Of a DNA stretch of 33,130 nt, positions 23,543 to 31,337 are shown piece by piece. Under the pieces are notes generated by a model that was given only the letters and a program-made list of their open reading frames with translations, did not search any database and was not told where the DNA came from. The translations under genes and the position numbers were made by a program. Origin of the DNA: Thiomargarita sp. Its GTDB lineage: Bacteria > Pseudomonadota > Gammaproteobacteria > Beggiatoales > Beggiatoaceae. Numbering within the stretch: the first letter of the stretch is position 1; the number at the start of each line of letters is the position of its first letter. Location of the stretch: positions 24,727 to 57,856 of the forward strand of contig DZAL01000011.1 of NCBI GenBank assembly GCA_022729575.1. The letters are read 5' to 3'.

Positions 23543-24352
23543 TTAATCAAAATAACGCTCGTAAGGAACACTAGGAGATAATGGGTGGTCCGCTAGTACT
23601 TGTACGGCATCATTAAACCAGCGGATAAAACGGTCACAATGTCCTTGAATCTGTTGCATTTTCCAACGATTATCAGTATCATGGTCATAATAGAGACCAC
23701 CGGTATGATAAGCGCAACAGACTTTGGGTGGGTCTAAATGAGTCAGGTAGCGTTGTTCAGCAATATAGCTGGCACCTGCTTGCACCGAATTGTTTGGTTT
23801 AAATAACCAAGTGTGGTTAAGAGAAACATTCTGAAGTGTGCTACGTGTTACCGACAGTAAAGTTTGCATTAATCCTGCACTAATACGCTGGGGGGTAACG
23901 ACATCGGAGAGGTAGCCAGATTCGATGCGCAAGGCTTTGGGGCTACCATGAGATTCGGTAGCAATAGTGGCTACAATCAAAACGCTTGGAAGGTCATAAT
24001 ATTCGGCCCATTTGTTAATCGTTGGCGCGTAATTTTCCCAAATTTTAGTTACCGTAGCTGGATTACCACTGCGTTCAATCCCACTCCCTTCAAGCTCCAA
24101 GCCTTCAGTAGTTAATCGCCACCGAATGCCGCCAGGAAAGGTACTGTGATAGGTGCGTAGGTTTAAAAAAAAGCCAGCGCCATTGGGGTTATCCACGTTT
24201 GGTACGGTGATTATCCAGCCTTCTTCAAGGTAATTCGGATCATTGATAAAGTGATTGTTATCCACAATGAAGGTATACTTGTCCGGGTCATTGTAAAATT
24301 GTCGTGCAATACCACGCAAGGTGTCACCTTGTTTAATCGTGTAGGTTTCCAT
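23543..24352 (-). CDS. LysM protein with a lytic-transglycosylase-like domain
   Basis: 269 residues. An N-terminal LysM module (residues 2-51: YTIKQGDTLRGIARQFYNDPDKY, then GWIITVP) binds peptidoglycan or similar glycans. A lysozyme/SLT-like domain follows with a likely catalytic Glu at 133 (IATESHGSP), a SAGLMQTL segment, NSVQAGASYI and a CCAYHTGG region in place of the usual AYN-GG motif. There is no signal peptide, so it may leave the cell by another route, act after lysis, or belong to a phage-tail-like or type VI system; no such genes are near. It starts 48 bp from, and divergent to, the carbonic anhydrase gene. The LysM call is firm and the enzymatic call likely. Confidence 0.82.
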   Translation of the reverse strand: METYTIKQGDTLRGIARQFYNDPDKYTFIVDNNHFINDPNYLEEGWIITVPNVDNPNGAGFFLNLRTYHSTFPGGIRWRLTTEGLELEGSGIERSGNPATVTKIWENYAPTINKWAEYYDLPSVLIVATIATESHGSPKALRIESGYLSDVVTPQRISAGLMQTLLSVTRSTLQNVSLNHTWLFKPNNSVQAGASYIAEQRYLTHLDPPKVCCAYHTGGLYYDHDTDNRWKMQQIQGHCDRFIRWFNDAVQVLADHPLSPSVPYERYFD

Positions 24353-24400
24353 AATAAATTAAATATTTCAACCAAGTTTATCAATGGTAGAGCAAATATT

Positions 24401-24928
24401 ATGCCCATTCGTCAATTTGAAGAGTTTATTCCACAAGTGGCGGCCACTGCGTATATTGATGCGATGGCTGTAGTTATAGGCCAAGTAACGATAGGTGAAT
24501 ATGCTTCATTATGGCCAATGGTCGTGGTGCGAGGTGATATTAATCGTATCATCATTGGCGCACGTACTAACCTTCAAGATGGAAGTATTTTACACGTTAC
24601 TCATGCGGGGTCTTATTCCCCAGGGAATCCGTTAGTAATTGGAGAGGAAGTGACCGTAGGCCATCAAGTGACTCTTCACGCTTGTACTATAGAATCTCGT
24701 TGTCTAATTGGTATGGGTTCGATAGTGTTAGATGGCGCGGTGTTGAAATCTCATACTTTTCTTGGAGCAGGTAGTGTGGTAGCGCCGAATAAAGTGTTAG
24801 AAGGAGGTTATTTATGGTGGGGACAACCGGCGGAGAAGGTACGACCGTTGACGGCAAAAGAGATGGAATATTTTGCTTATTCCGCTAATCACTATGTTCA
24901 ATTAGCGCAACGTTATCAAACAGGATAG
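24401..24928 (+). CDS. Gamma-class carbonic anhydrase-like protein (YrdA type)
   Basis: 175 residues of left-handed beta-helix hexapeptide repeats. Metal-ligand histidines are in place: H65/H68 (ILHVTH), H88 and H93 (GHQVTLHAC). The WGQPAEKVRPLTAKE region and C-terminal helix are typical. Gamma carbonic anhydrases are trimers with zinc or iron at the subunit interface. Many YrdA-type members have weak or unproven activity. The open frame extends upstream to 24251 but overlaps the LysM gene on the other strand, so the ATG at 24401 (MPIRQFEEF) is chosen. yjbQ follows after 5 bp, which indicates an operon. Confidence 0.92.
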   Translation: MPIRQFEEFIPQVAATAYIDAMAVVIGQVTIGEYASLWPMVVVRGDINRIIIGARTNLQDGSILHVTHAGSYSPGNPLVIGEEVTVGHQVTLHACTIESRCLIGMGSIVLDGAVLKSHTFLGAGSVVAPNKVLEGGYLWWGQPAEKVRPLTAKEMEYFAYSANHYVQLAQRYQTG

Positions 24929-24933
24929 CTGTT

Positions 24934-25344
24934 ATGCCAGTCAAAACCATTATGGTCTATGCGTCTCAACCGGGGTTGGTTAATTTTACTCATCAAGTAG
25001 TCGAAGTGATTAGACTGCTAGGAATTCAAGAGGGTCTTTGTACTTTGTTTGTGCAACATACTTCTGCCAGTTTATTGATTCAGGAGAATGCGGACCCTTC
25101 AGCCCGGCGTGATTTAGAGCGTTGGCTCAATCGGCTAGTGCCAGAAGGAGACGCGCTGTATACTCATACTTTAGAAGGTGCTGATGATATGCCGGCACAT
25201 ATTAAAGCGGCTCTCACCGCCACCAGTTTATCTATTCCCATTGTTAATGGCGAGTTGGGTTTGGGTACTTGGCAAGGGATTTATTTATGGGAGCATCGTC
25301 GTCACGGTAGCAGACGCTCGGTGTTGGTCCATGTTGGTGAATAA
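24934..25344 (+). CDS. YjbQ/UPF0047 family protein
   Basis: 136 residues with the complete family signature: CTLFVQHTSASLLIQENADP, GADDMPAHIKAALT, and LGLGTWQGIYLWEHR, followed by a conserved HGSRRSVLVHVGE end. Family members show weak thiamin-phosphate synthase activity, but their true role is unclear. AGGA 8 bases before the ATG supports the start. It is the second gene of a two-gene unit with the carbonic anhydrase. Confidence 0.93.
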   Translation: MPVKTIMVYASQPGLVNFTHQVVEVIRLLGIQEGLCTLFVQHTSASLLIQENADPSARRDLERWLNRLVPEGDALYTHTLEGADDMPAHIKAALTATSLSIPIVNGELGLGTWQGIYLWEHRRHGSRRSVLVHVGE

Positions 25345-25890
25345 AATTAAGAATTAAGACCTGGTGTGCAACACCTGTTTTAGTGCATGAATTGAAGTAG
25401 AGGCTTTAGCCTCACTGCATTAAGTTAAGGCTGGAGGTAAGGGATAACACCCCTCGAAGGGGTGTTATCCCTAGCATTCTGCAACCGCCTTTATCCCCTG
25501 CGGTGGATCTGGAAATCGCTTAACTTAATGGCCGTGAGGCTAAAGCCGCAATGCCATTAAGTTAAGGAATCGAAAGCTAACGTAGGGTGCATCAGCGATA
25601 GCGTCATGCACCATTTTAGGTTCTCGGTGTATGACGCTTCGCTTATACACCCTACCTTAACTTAATGGCATTGAGTGTCTCACTAACCATTTTCTATACT
25701 GGAAAATGGCGTGAGGATTGATTTTTAAATTAAATAACCAATTATGATTAGATGCGGACATTCATAATACCCCGTCGGGGTTAATACACTTTCCTCAGGT
25801 TTCCCCGTCGGGGTTAAATCTCTTTTCATTCATGGCCTTAAGAATGATGACCTGGCCTTCAACTTCGTTGGGGTGACAGGATGATAGAGT
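25345..25890. repeat. Gene-free region made of several repeat types
   Basis: I see no gene in these 546 bases. They hold a 31-bp GGGATAACACC palindrome (25441-25471) and several copies of CTTAACTTAATGGC in both directions (near 25420, 25519, 25553 and 25658). A GAGGCTTTAGCCTC-type palindrome lies near 25400, with related TGAGGCTAAAGCC near 25536. A pair of REP-like hairpins (GTAGGGTGCATCAGCGATAG... at 25582 and ...GCTTATACACCCTACC near 25650) and two direct copies of CCCCGTCGGGGTTAA (25770-25784 and 25803-25817) complete it. It separates two genes that converge here. Confidence 0.85.
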
Positions 25891-27537
25891 TTAAAATAAC
25901 ATTTTTTTCTTACCGGTTAACCAGTAAGTAACCATTTTACCTTTGCCTTTAATTTCGATCAAACCACGTTCTTCAAACATAAATTTATCTTTGATGCGTT
26001 GATAAGTGATTTCCGAGACTTGGATACGGTCTGGGGCGCCATGCGATTCCATGCGACTAGCGACGTTAACCGCATCGCCCCACAGGTCGTAGTTAAATTT
26101 ATTTTTACCTATGACTCCGGCAACGACAGGGCCGGTGTGGATGCCAACGCGAATTCGAAAAGTAGCTTTAGTTTTTCTATTTAAATCGGTAATTGCTTCG
26201 ATCATATCTAGGGCCATATTAGCTACGGTTTCAACATGGTCAGGGCGTGGAGTGGGTAGGCCTCCTACTAGCATATAAGCATCTCCAATAGTTTTGATTT
26301 TTTCTAACCCGTGTGATTCGGTCAAGAGGTCAAATGCTAAGAAAATTTCATTCAATTGTTCTACTAATTCGGTGGCGGAAATGCCAGCACATAATTCGGT
26401 AAAACCAACTAAGTCACAGAACAGTACAGTCGCTTCTGGAAAACTGTCAGCAATGGTACGTGCGCCTTTTTTTAAACGGTCGGCAATGGGTTTAGGAAGA
26501 ATGTTGAGGAGAAGTTTTTCTGATTTTTGTTGTTCAATTTGTAATTTTTTAATAAAAGCATATTCGCGATCTCGTAATCTTTTACGTTCTAACGAGGCTG
26601 ATATTTTGGCGTTCAAAATAACTTGATTGAACGGTTTTTGTAAATAATCCTCTGCGCCCATTTCTATGCAACGCACTACACCGGCGATTTCATCTAAAGC
26701 GGAAATCATAATAACCGGTATCCGACAGAGTTTCGGATCGGCTTTCATTTCAGCGAGTACTTGATAGCCGTCCATTTCTGGCATGATAATGTCTAGGAGT
26801 ACGAGATCAAAATTTTTGCTCCGTACCATTTCTAAGGCTTGTAAACCATTTACGGCGATTTCCACTTGAAATCCCTGTTTCGTTAAACGACGAGATAGTA
26901 AATCGCGGTTACTTTCTTTATCATCAACCACTAACAAGGAAGCATTTGGGGCTACTAATTCGACATGGTGTTCAGTGGTACGCATGGTACGTACCACTTC
27001 GTCGATGAGCGTGGATGAAATTACCGGCTCGGCCGGTTCCGGTACTTTAGGCGTGCTGGCATCAGGTTTGGAGAAGTAGGATAAATCTCCAATCAGAGTC
27101 AGTAACCGGCGAGCAGCGGCCAGAATCTTTTGTAAATCAACGCCGGCTTCCGCCTGGGTTTGTTCATCCACATCTTCTAGCAACATTTCGCCATAACCGA
27201 TAATAGCATTAATAGGAGTGCGTAAGTCGTGGCGAATGGTAGAAGTAAAGCGCTCCAAATCGAGTTCACCAGTAGGAGAATTTTTTTTGGAGAAGAGCTT
27301 GGTAATCAACACCGACAATTGTTCTCCCGCGGTCAGCATTTTTTGCAAATCAGGAATAAAATTTTGCCAGTTTTCCTCCTTTTCAGCATACTCCAATAAC
27401 ATCTCCGTGTAAGCCATGATAGTGCTGGTTGGAGTTAATAAGTCATACCCTTTGTCAACCAGTTCAAGCTCATTGTCGCGCCCGATGTCTCTTACTCCTC
27501 CTGATAGTGCTGAACGTGCAATTTCTCCAGCGCTCAT
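25891..27537 (-). CDS. Class III adenylate cyclase with HisKA-like and receiver domains
   Basis: 548 residues. Two HisKA-like helical hairpins come first: a degenerate one (about 33-85, TPTSTIMAYTEMLLEY) and one with H103 (IRHDLRTPINAIIGYGEMLL). No ATP-binding kinase domain follows. A receiver domain (about 200-315) has D249 (LLDIIMPEMDG) and K301. A coiled linker (RDREYAFIKKLQIEQQKSEKLLLNILP) leads to the cyclase domain (about 365-548). It has metal-binding D375 and D419, the adenine-selecting K415 (KIKTIGDAYM) and D484 (YDLWGD), and the transition-state residues N491 and R495. It should make cAMP under phosphorelay control. The stand-alone receiver gene 31 bp upstream is a probable partner. 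GAGAGAA precedes the ATG. Confidence 0.93.
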   Translation of the reverse strand: MSAGEIARSALSGGVRDIGRDNELELVDKGYDLLTPTSTIMAYTEMLLEYAEKEENWQNFIPDLQKMLTAGEQLSVLITKLFSKKNSPTGELDLERFTSTIRHDLRTPINAIIGYGEMLLEDVDEQTQAEAGVDLQKILAAARRLLTLIGDLSYFSKPDASTPKVPEPAEPVISSTLIDEVVRTMRTTEHHVELVAPNASLLVVDDKESNRDLLSRRLTKQGFQVEIAVNGLQALEMVRSKNFDLVLLDIIMPEMDGYQVLAEMKADPKLCRIPVIMISALDEIAGVVRCIEMGAEDYLQKPFNQVILNAKISASLERKRLRDREYAFIKKLQIEQQKSEKLLLNILPKPIADRLKKGARTIADSFPEATVLFCDLVGFTELCAGISATELVEQLNEIFLAFDLLTESHGLEKIKTIGDAYMLVGGLPTPRPDHVETVANMALDMIEAITDLNRKTKATFRIRVGIHTGPVVAGVIGKNKFNYDLWGDAVNVASRMESHGAPDRIQVSEITYQRIKDKFMFEERGLIEIKGKGKMVTYWLTGKKKMLF

Positions 27538-27568
27538 AGATTCTCTCTATACTAAAAATTAGTGCGTG

Positions 27569-27934
27569 TTATCCGGCAAGCAAGGTTTCAATCTTGCTAA
27601 GTAAGCGCGGTAGTTCTATGGGTTTAGTGTCATAATCATCACAGCCAGCCGCTAGTGCTTGTTCTCGGTCTCCTGACATAGCATGTGCCGTCAACGCAAT
27701 GATTGGTATATGTTGTGTATCTGCGGCAGCCTTAATTTCTTTGGTGGCAGTCCATCCATCTTTAACTGGTAAACTCATGTCCATCAATATCAAATTGGGA
27801 CATTCTTGATGCGCCATCTCTACACCTTGTCCGCCATCAGTGGCAATTACGACATCGTACCCTTTGCGTTTCAAGCGTCTTGAGAGCATGTCACGATTCA
27901 TTTCATTATCTTCTACTAACAAAATTTTGGACAT
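27569..27934 (-). CDS. Stand-alone receiver domain (CheY/DivK-like)
   Basis: 121 residues, only a receiver domain: acidic E8/D9, phospho-acceptor D52 (LILMDMSLPVKDG), T82 and K104 (DTKP). No output domain follows. It probably passes or stores phosphate in a relay. The receiver of the cyclase just downstream carries a similar segment (ESNRDLLSRRLTKQGF against EMNRDMLSRRLKRKGY), which suggests a common origin. AAGGAG lies about 10 bases before the ATG. A promoter-like site is at 27971-27999. Confidence 0.94.
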   Translation of the reverse strand: MSKILLVEDNEMNRDMLSRRLKRKGYDVVIATDGGQGVEMAHQECPNLILMDMSLPVKDGWTATKEIKAAADTQHIPIIALTAHAMSGDREQALAAGCDDYDTKPIELPRLLSKIETLLAG

Positions 27935-27970
27935 TATTTTTAGTCTCCTTAAAGTATTTAGTCGGTCTTC

Positions 27971-27999
27971 ATTATATCGTCAGTAACACTCTCAGTCAT
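27971..27999 (-). promoter_or_regulatory. Promoter-like site for the receiver-cyclase pair
   Basis: On the minus strand a perfect TATAAT (27976-27971) follows ATGACT (27999-27994, 4 of 6 matches to the -35 consensus) after 17 bp, about 37 bases before the start codon. Confidence 0.5.
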
Positions 28000-28645
28000 G
28001 CTCAATGATCCTTCTTTCTGGTTTTTTTGAAAAAAACGCATAATTTAGGCCATTTTCTCTCTAACTGTAGTTTGTGACTGTAATCATTATTAATATTTTT
28101 TAACGGGATGACAAAATTTAATTTATCAAACTAGAATAGGTGATAATTCTTGTATTATTATAAAGTAATTTCACTCCTTCATACAAATTTAGGATGTCAA
28201 AATAATTAATTATCTGCCAATAAATGGTCAATTTTTCATTAGAAAATAATATGGATACTGAGTGTTTAGCTTATCATTATTATAAATATAGAAGAAAAAT
28301 ATCTAATGTTGGTATTAATTTTGCGTTAAATTAGCTTTCCTAGTTGAATATTAGCTTTATTAGTTGAATATTAGCTTTCTAGTTAAATAGTTGCTAGAAA
28401 AATCAATGTTTAATTCAATTTAGACTAGCCACACTATTGAGTATCATATAGACTTACCTATAAATTATAAGTTGTTAACTAACAGCAAAAGTTATTCCGT
28501 ATTTGAAAGTATTCAAAACATATTTTATTATTATTTTTCACTCCTGACAGATTTGATAATTTTCGAAAAGTTGTCAAATCTAAAACCCGATTTTTTTTTG
28601 GGCAGAGTTATACTGCATAGCTTGTTAATTTGAGTAAAGACTCAA
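28000..28645. repeat. AT-rich gap with a 20-bp triple repeat and a 33-bp palindrome
   Basis: Most of the 821 bases between the receiver gene and the chosen cysC start (27935-28755) are AT-rich with no gene visible. Within it, TTAGCTTTCCTAGTTGAATA is repeated three times with an exact 20-bp period and small changes (28331-28390), and a 33-bp palindrome with two changes in the left arm lies at 28549-28581. A divergent promoter region for both flanking genes is expected here. I could not assign a firm cysC promoter. Confidence 0.75.
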
Positions 28646-28676
28646 GGGATAACACCTCTCGAAGGGGTGTTATCCC
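28646..28676. repeat. 31-bp GGGATAACACC palindrome upstream of cysC
   Basis: GGGATAACACCTCT, CGA, AGGGGTGTTATCCC, with one mismatch in the left arm. It is read into the spurious N-terminal extension of the cysC frame (GVIPA). Confidence 0.92.
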
Positions 28677-28755
28677 TGCCTGTGAAAGCTCAGATTTTTA
28701 CGCTATGAAGTATAGCAACTTTCGAATTAAACTTAATTTTAAAAAGGTTCAAGAA

Positions 28756-29367
28756 ATGACATCTTCCCCTAAAAGTAGTAATACCGTATGGCATCAAGCC
28801 ACGGTAACTCGTACACGTAGAGCAGAATTGAATGCTCACCAAAGTGTGGTATTATGGTTTACCGGTTTATCAGGTTCCGGTAAATCTACACTGGCTCATG
28901 CCCTAGAAGAGCGATTGTACCAAATGAAGTATCACACCTTTGTATTAGACGGTGATAATGTGCGACATGGTTTATGCGGTGATTTAGGTTTTTCTGACCA
29001 AGCCCGTGAAGAAAATATTCGCCGGGTCAGTGAAGTAGCTAAACTGTTTATGGAAGCGGGCGTAATTATATTAACTGCTTTCATCTCCCCTTTTCGCACT
29101 GACCGTGACCGTGCTAGAAAGCTAGTCGGTCAAGATTTCGTTGAAATCTATTGCCGTTGCCCTTTAGAAGTCTGCGAACAACGTGACGTGAAAGGTTTAT
29201 ATCGCCGTGCTAGAGCTGGGGAAATTAAAGAATTTACGGGTATTTCTTCTCCTTATGAAGCCCCTGAGCATCCTGAATTAGAAATTCAGACCGCTAACAA
29301 AACCATTGATGAATGTGTTGACCAAATTTTAGAGTATTTGGTACAACGAGGAGTTTATCAACTTTAG
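28756..29367 (+). CDS. cysC: Adenylylsulfate (APS) kinase
   Basis: This enzyme phosphorylates APS with ATP to give PAPS, the sulfate donor for assimilation and sulfation. The 203 residues show P-loop GLSGSGKST (37-45), [30 protein letters not shown], the [13 protein letters not shown] lid and [17 protein letters not shown]. The frame is open from a TTG at 28630, but that part encodes a repeat, so the ATG at 28756, preceded by AAGG 8 bases upstream, is chosen. The stop TAG uses the first two bases of a degenerate 33-bp palindrome. No cysDN is adjacent. The role could be sulfate assimilation or making sulfated compounds. Confidence 0.95.
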   Translation: MTSSPKSSNTVWHQATVTRTRRAELNAHQSVVLWFTGLSGSGKSTLAHALEERLYQMKYHTFVLDGDNVRHGLCGDLGFSDQAREENIRRVSEVAKLFMEAGVIILTAFISPFRTDRDRARKLVGQDFVEIYCRCPLEVCEQRDVKGLYRRARAGEIKEFTGISSPYEAPEHPELEIQTANKTIDECVDQILEYLVQRGVYQL

Positions 29368-29446
29368 ATTTGACAGCCGTTCGAAAATTGTCTAGTCTTG
29401 GAAAGTTTTAGATTTGACAACGGTTTGGTCGAAAGTTGTCAAATCT
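29366..29446. repeat. Two diverged 33-bp palindromes between cysC and the TPR-like gene
   Basis: A degenerate copy (AGATTTGACAGCCGTTCG... to about 29397) and a longer-centred copy of 37 bp at 29410-29446 with intact outer arms and extra bases (GGTTTGGT) in the centre. The first contributes AG to the cysC stop codon TAG. Confidence 0.85.
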
Positions 29447-29469
29447 TGGATACAAACAACCGAATTGGT

Positions 29470-31152
29470 ATGACTTCAATGTATCTCTCAAAATTAGAAA
29501 TTGTTCACTTGCCTAAGCCAAAAAACATTGGTAAACATAGATTTAAATTATATTTCAATAGTTCTGCTCCATTTTGGAGTAGCTTGAAAAAATGGCTAGT
29601 GCGATTGTTTCTTCTAGTAATCGTTTTTTTATTAGGATTAACCATAGGAAAACAACATAACTCACTTGAATACAACAGCGAAAACTCTCCTACGGCTAAC
29701 CCTGCTTCTCAACCGTTAGCAACTAATAATCTCCTGGTGGAAACCCCACCACCGAGTAAGGAATCTTCTCTTTTAGAAAACCAGGCGGCGCCTGTATCAG
29801 CAAGTAAAATAGACTCCAATTCAAAGGAAAAAGATTCCATAGCTATAGCTGTGGCCCCCAATTCATTTATTCCAGCCCAAACTTTGCCTACAAATACCGT
29901 TGCCGATAAAAATTCGGTGACGGTCTCCATTTCCTCCCCCCCTGATTCTTCACCTTCATCTTCGGCTCCCGCCTCGTTATCACCAGCAGTGAAACCAGAA
30001 ACGACTAATCGTTTAAGCCAATGTGAAAATTTTTTGAAAAATCGTCAACTTACCACGGGCCCGACCGGTAATGCGTTAACTTGCTATCAACAATTATTGT
30101 CTCAATCCGATAGTCTCCCTCAAGCCAAAGCCGGTTTACAAAAAATTGAAGACAGTTATCGTACCTTAATCGAAACGGCCTTAACTCAAGCCGGCTCGGT
30201 CAAAAAATTGCGCGAATATTTAATCGGGTTACGTCAAGTCAACCCGCAATCAGACCTGTTTGCCCAAGTGGACCGTCATTATCAAACTAAAATCGAGTCC
30301 GCTATTTCAGAATCACAATTATCCCAAGCACAACGTTATTGGAAAGAGTTGAGTGTACTCAACCCTAAGTCAGTCTTGCTCCCGAAATTAGAAGCACAAT
30401 TAAAATCCGCGGCGCCAAAAGTTGACAAGGTTTCGAAAGTTGTCAAATCTACGGAGGATAACCAGCCTAAGCCGACGGTATTAGCTGATACGGCTACTTC
30501 TTCCACTTCGCCTCGACAGATAACGCAATTATTGCAACAATGCCAAACTTTGTTGAAAGCTAACCACCTGTTAACTGGCCCCACTGGCAACGCCGTAGAA
30601 TGCTACCAACAAGTGCTGACACTGGCCCCTAATCATGCCAAAGCCAAAGCCGGTTTGAAACAAATTGAGCAACGTTACCAAACCTGGATTCAAAACGCGC
30701 TCAAAAAAGGTCAGTTGGCCAAAGCTAAAAGTTATCTGAATAGTTTACGTCAAATCAATCCTGCGTCCTCAGCCTTAAATAAATTACAACAACAAATCGA
30801 GAAACCAGCACCGGCGCCGCTGCCATCTATCGAGAAACCAGCACCGGCTCCGGTGCCATCTCCTGCTATGGTGTCCCAACCGATACCTTCACCGGTGGTC
30901 TCTTCTAAAAAACCGACCACGGTACACCCGCCAAAGGCTCCAACCGTAACACCGGCACCGCGGCCAAAATCATCTCCAGCGCCACCCACTCGGCCCAGTG
31001 AATCCGCTTCTTCGATACCGCCGGCAACACCGGCAACTCCTTCGTTCACGACACAACCACCGCGTTGTAGTGAAATTTTTATTCAGGAATCACTAGGAAT
31101 TCAACCACTTAACAAAGAAGAAAGGGAGTTTAAACGAAACTATTGCAATTAA
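29470..31152 (+). CDS. Single-pass membrane protein with duplicated TPR-like domain and Pro-rich tail
   Basis: 560 residues from the ATG at 29470; the frame stays open to 29398, but that part translates a repeat. An N-terminal cytoplasmic segment is followed by one helix (WLVRLFLLVIVFLLGLTIG), then a Ser/Pro/Ala-rich linker. Two homologous helical blocks follow, each starting with a Leu-Thr-x-Gly-Pro-Thr-Gly-Asn-Ala motif, then CYQQ and a KAGL-QIE-YQ pattern (about 30015-30410 and 30520-30810); they look like TPR-type repeats. The last 100 residues are Pro-rich, ending CSEIFIQESLGIQPLNKEEREFKRNYCN. A degenerate palindrome encodes KVDKVSKVVKS between the blocks. I do not recognise the family. 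A periplasmic scaffold role is possible. Start and function are uncertain. Confidence 0.72.
   Translation: MTSMYLSKLEIVHLPKPKNIGKHRFKLYFNSSAPFWSSLKKWLVRLFLLVIVFLLGLTIGKQHNSLEYNSENSPTANPASQPLATNNLLVETPPPSKESSLLENQAAPVSASKIDSNSKEKDSIAIAVAPNSFIPAQTLPTNTVADKNSVTVSISSPPDSSPSSSAPASLSPAVKPETTNRLSQCENFLKNRQLTTGPTGNALTCYQQLLSQSDSLPQAKAGLQKIEDSYRTLIETALTQAGSVKKLREYLIGLRQVNPQSDLFAQVDRHYQTKIESAISESQLSQAQRYWKELSVLNPKSVLLPKLEAQLKSAAPKVDKVSKVVKSTEDNQPKPTVLADTATSSTSPRQITQLLQQCQTLLKANHLLTGPTGNAVECYQQVLTLAPNHAKAKAGLKQIEQRYQTWIQNALKKGQLAKAKSYLNSLRQINPASSALNKLQQQIEKPAPAPLPSIEKPAPAPVPSPAMVSQPIPSPVVSSKKPTTVHPPKAPTVTPAPRPKSSPAPPTRPSESASSIPPATPATPSFTTQPPRCSEIFIQESLGIQPLNKEEREFKRNYCN
30420..30450. repeat. Degenerate 33-bp palindrome inside a coding region
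   Basis: AGTTGACAAGGTTTCG then AAAGTTGTCAAATCT: the right arm is intact and the left is damaged. It keeps the reading frame of the TPR-like gene and encodes KVDKVSKVVKS between its two homologous blocks. Confidence 0.8.
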
Positions 31153-31189
31153 TACCCCGACCCTTCTTCCCTCACTCCCGACCCTTCTT

Positions 31190-31286
31190 CCCTCACCCCC
31201 GGCCCCTCTCCCAGAGGGAGAGGGGAGACCGGCGGCAACACTGGTTTACTCCCCTCTCCCTCTGGGAGAGGGGCCGGGGGTGAGGG
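31190..31286. repeat. 97-bp paired REP-like element, inverted relative to the pst copy
   Basis: Same arms as 6053-6149, with the centre AGACCGGCGGCAACACTGGT plus TTACT, the reverse complement of the pst-copy centre apart from one base. Extra matching bases (CCCTTCTT and AAGAAGGG) extend the inverted repeat to 31182-31294. It lies between the TPR-like gene and the regulator gene. Confidence 0.93.
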
Positions 31287-31337
31287 AAGAAGGGCCTGCT
31301 TAATTTAAAATTTAACCTCCCAGGTTTAATTTACTAT

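Noticed and set aside
28630..28755. TTG start and long N-terminus for CysC
   Set aside because: The extension reads through the GGGATAACACC palindrome; the ATG at 28756 has a ribosome binding site and gives a normal-length enzyme.
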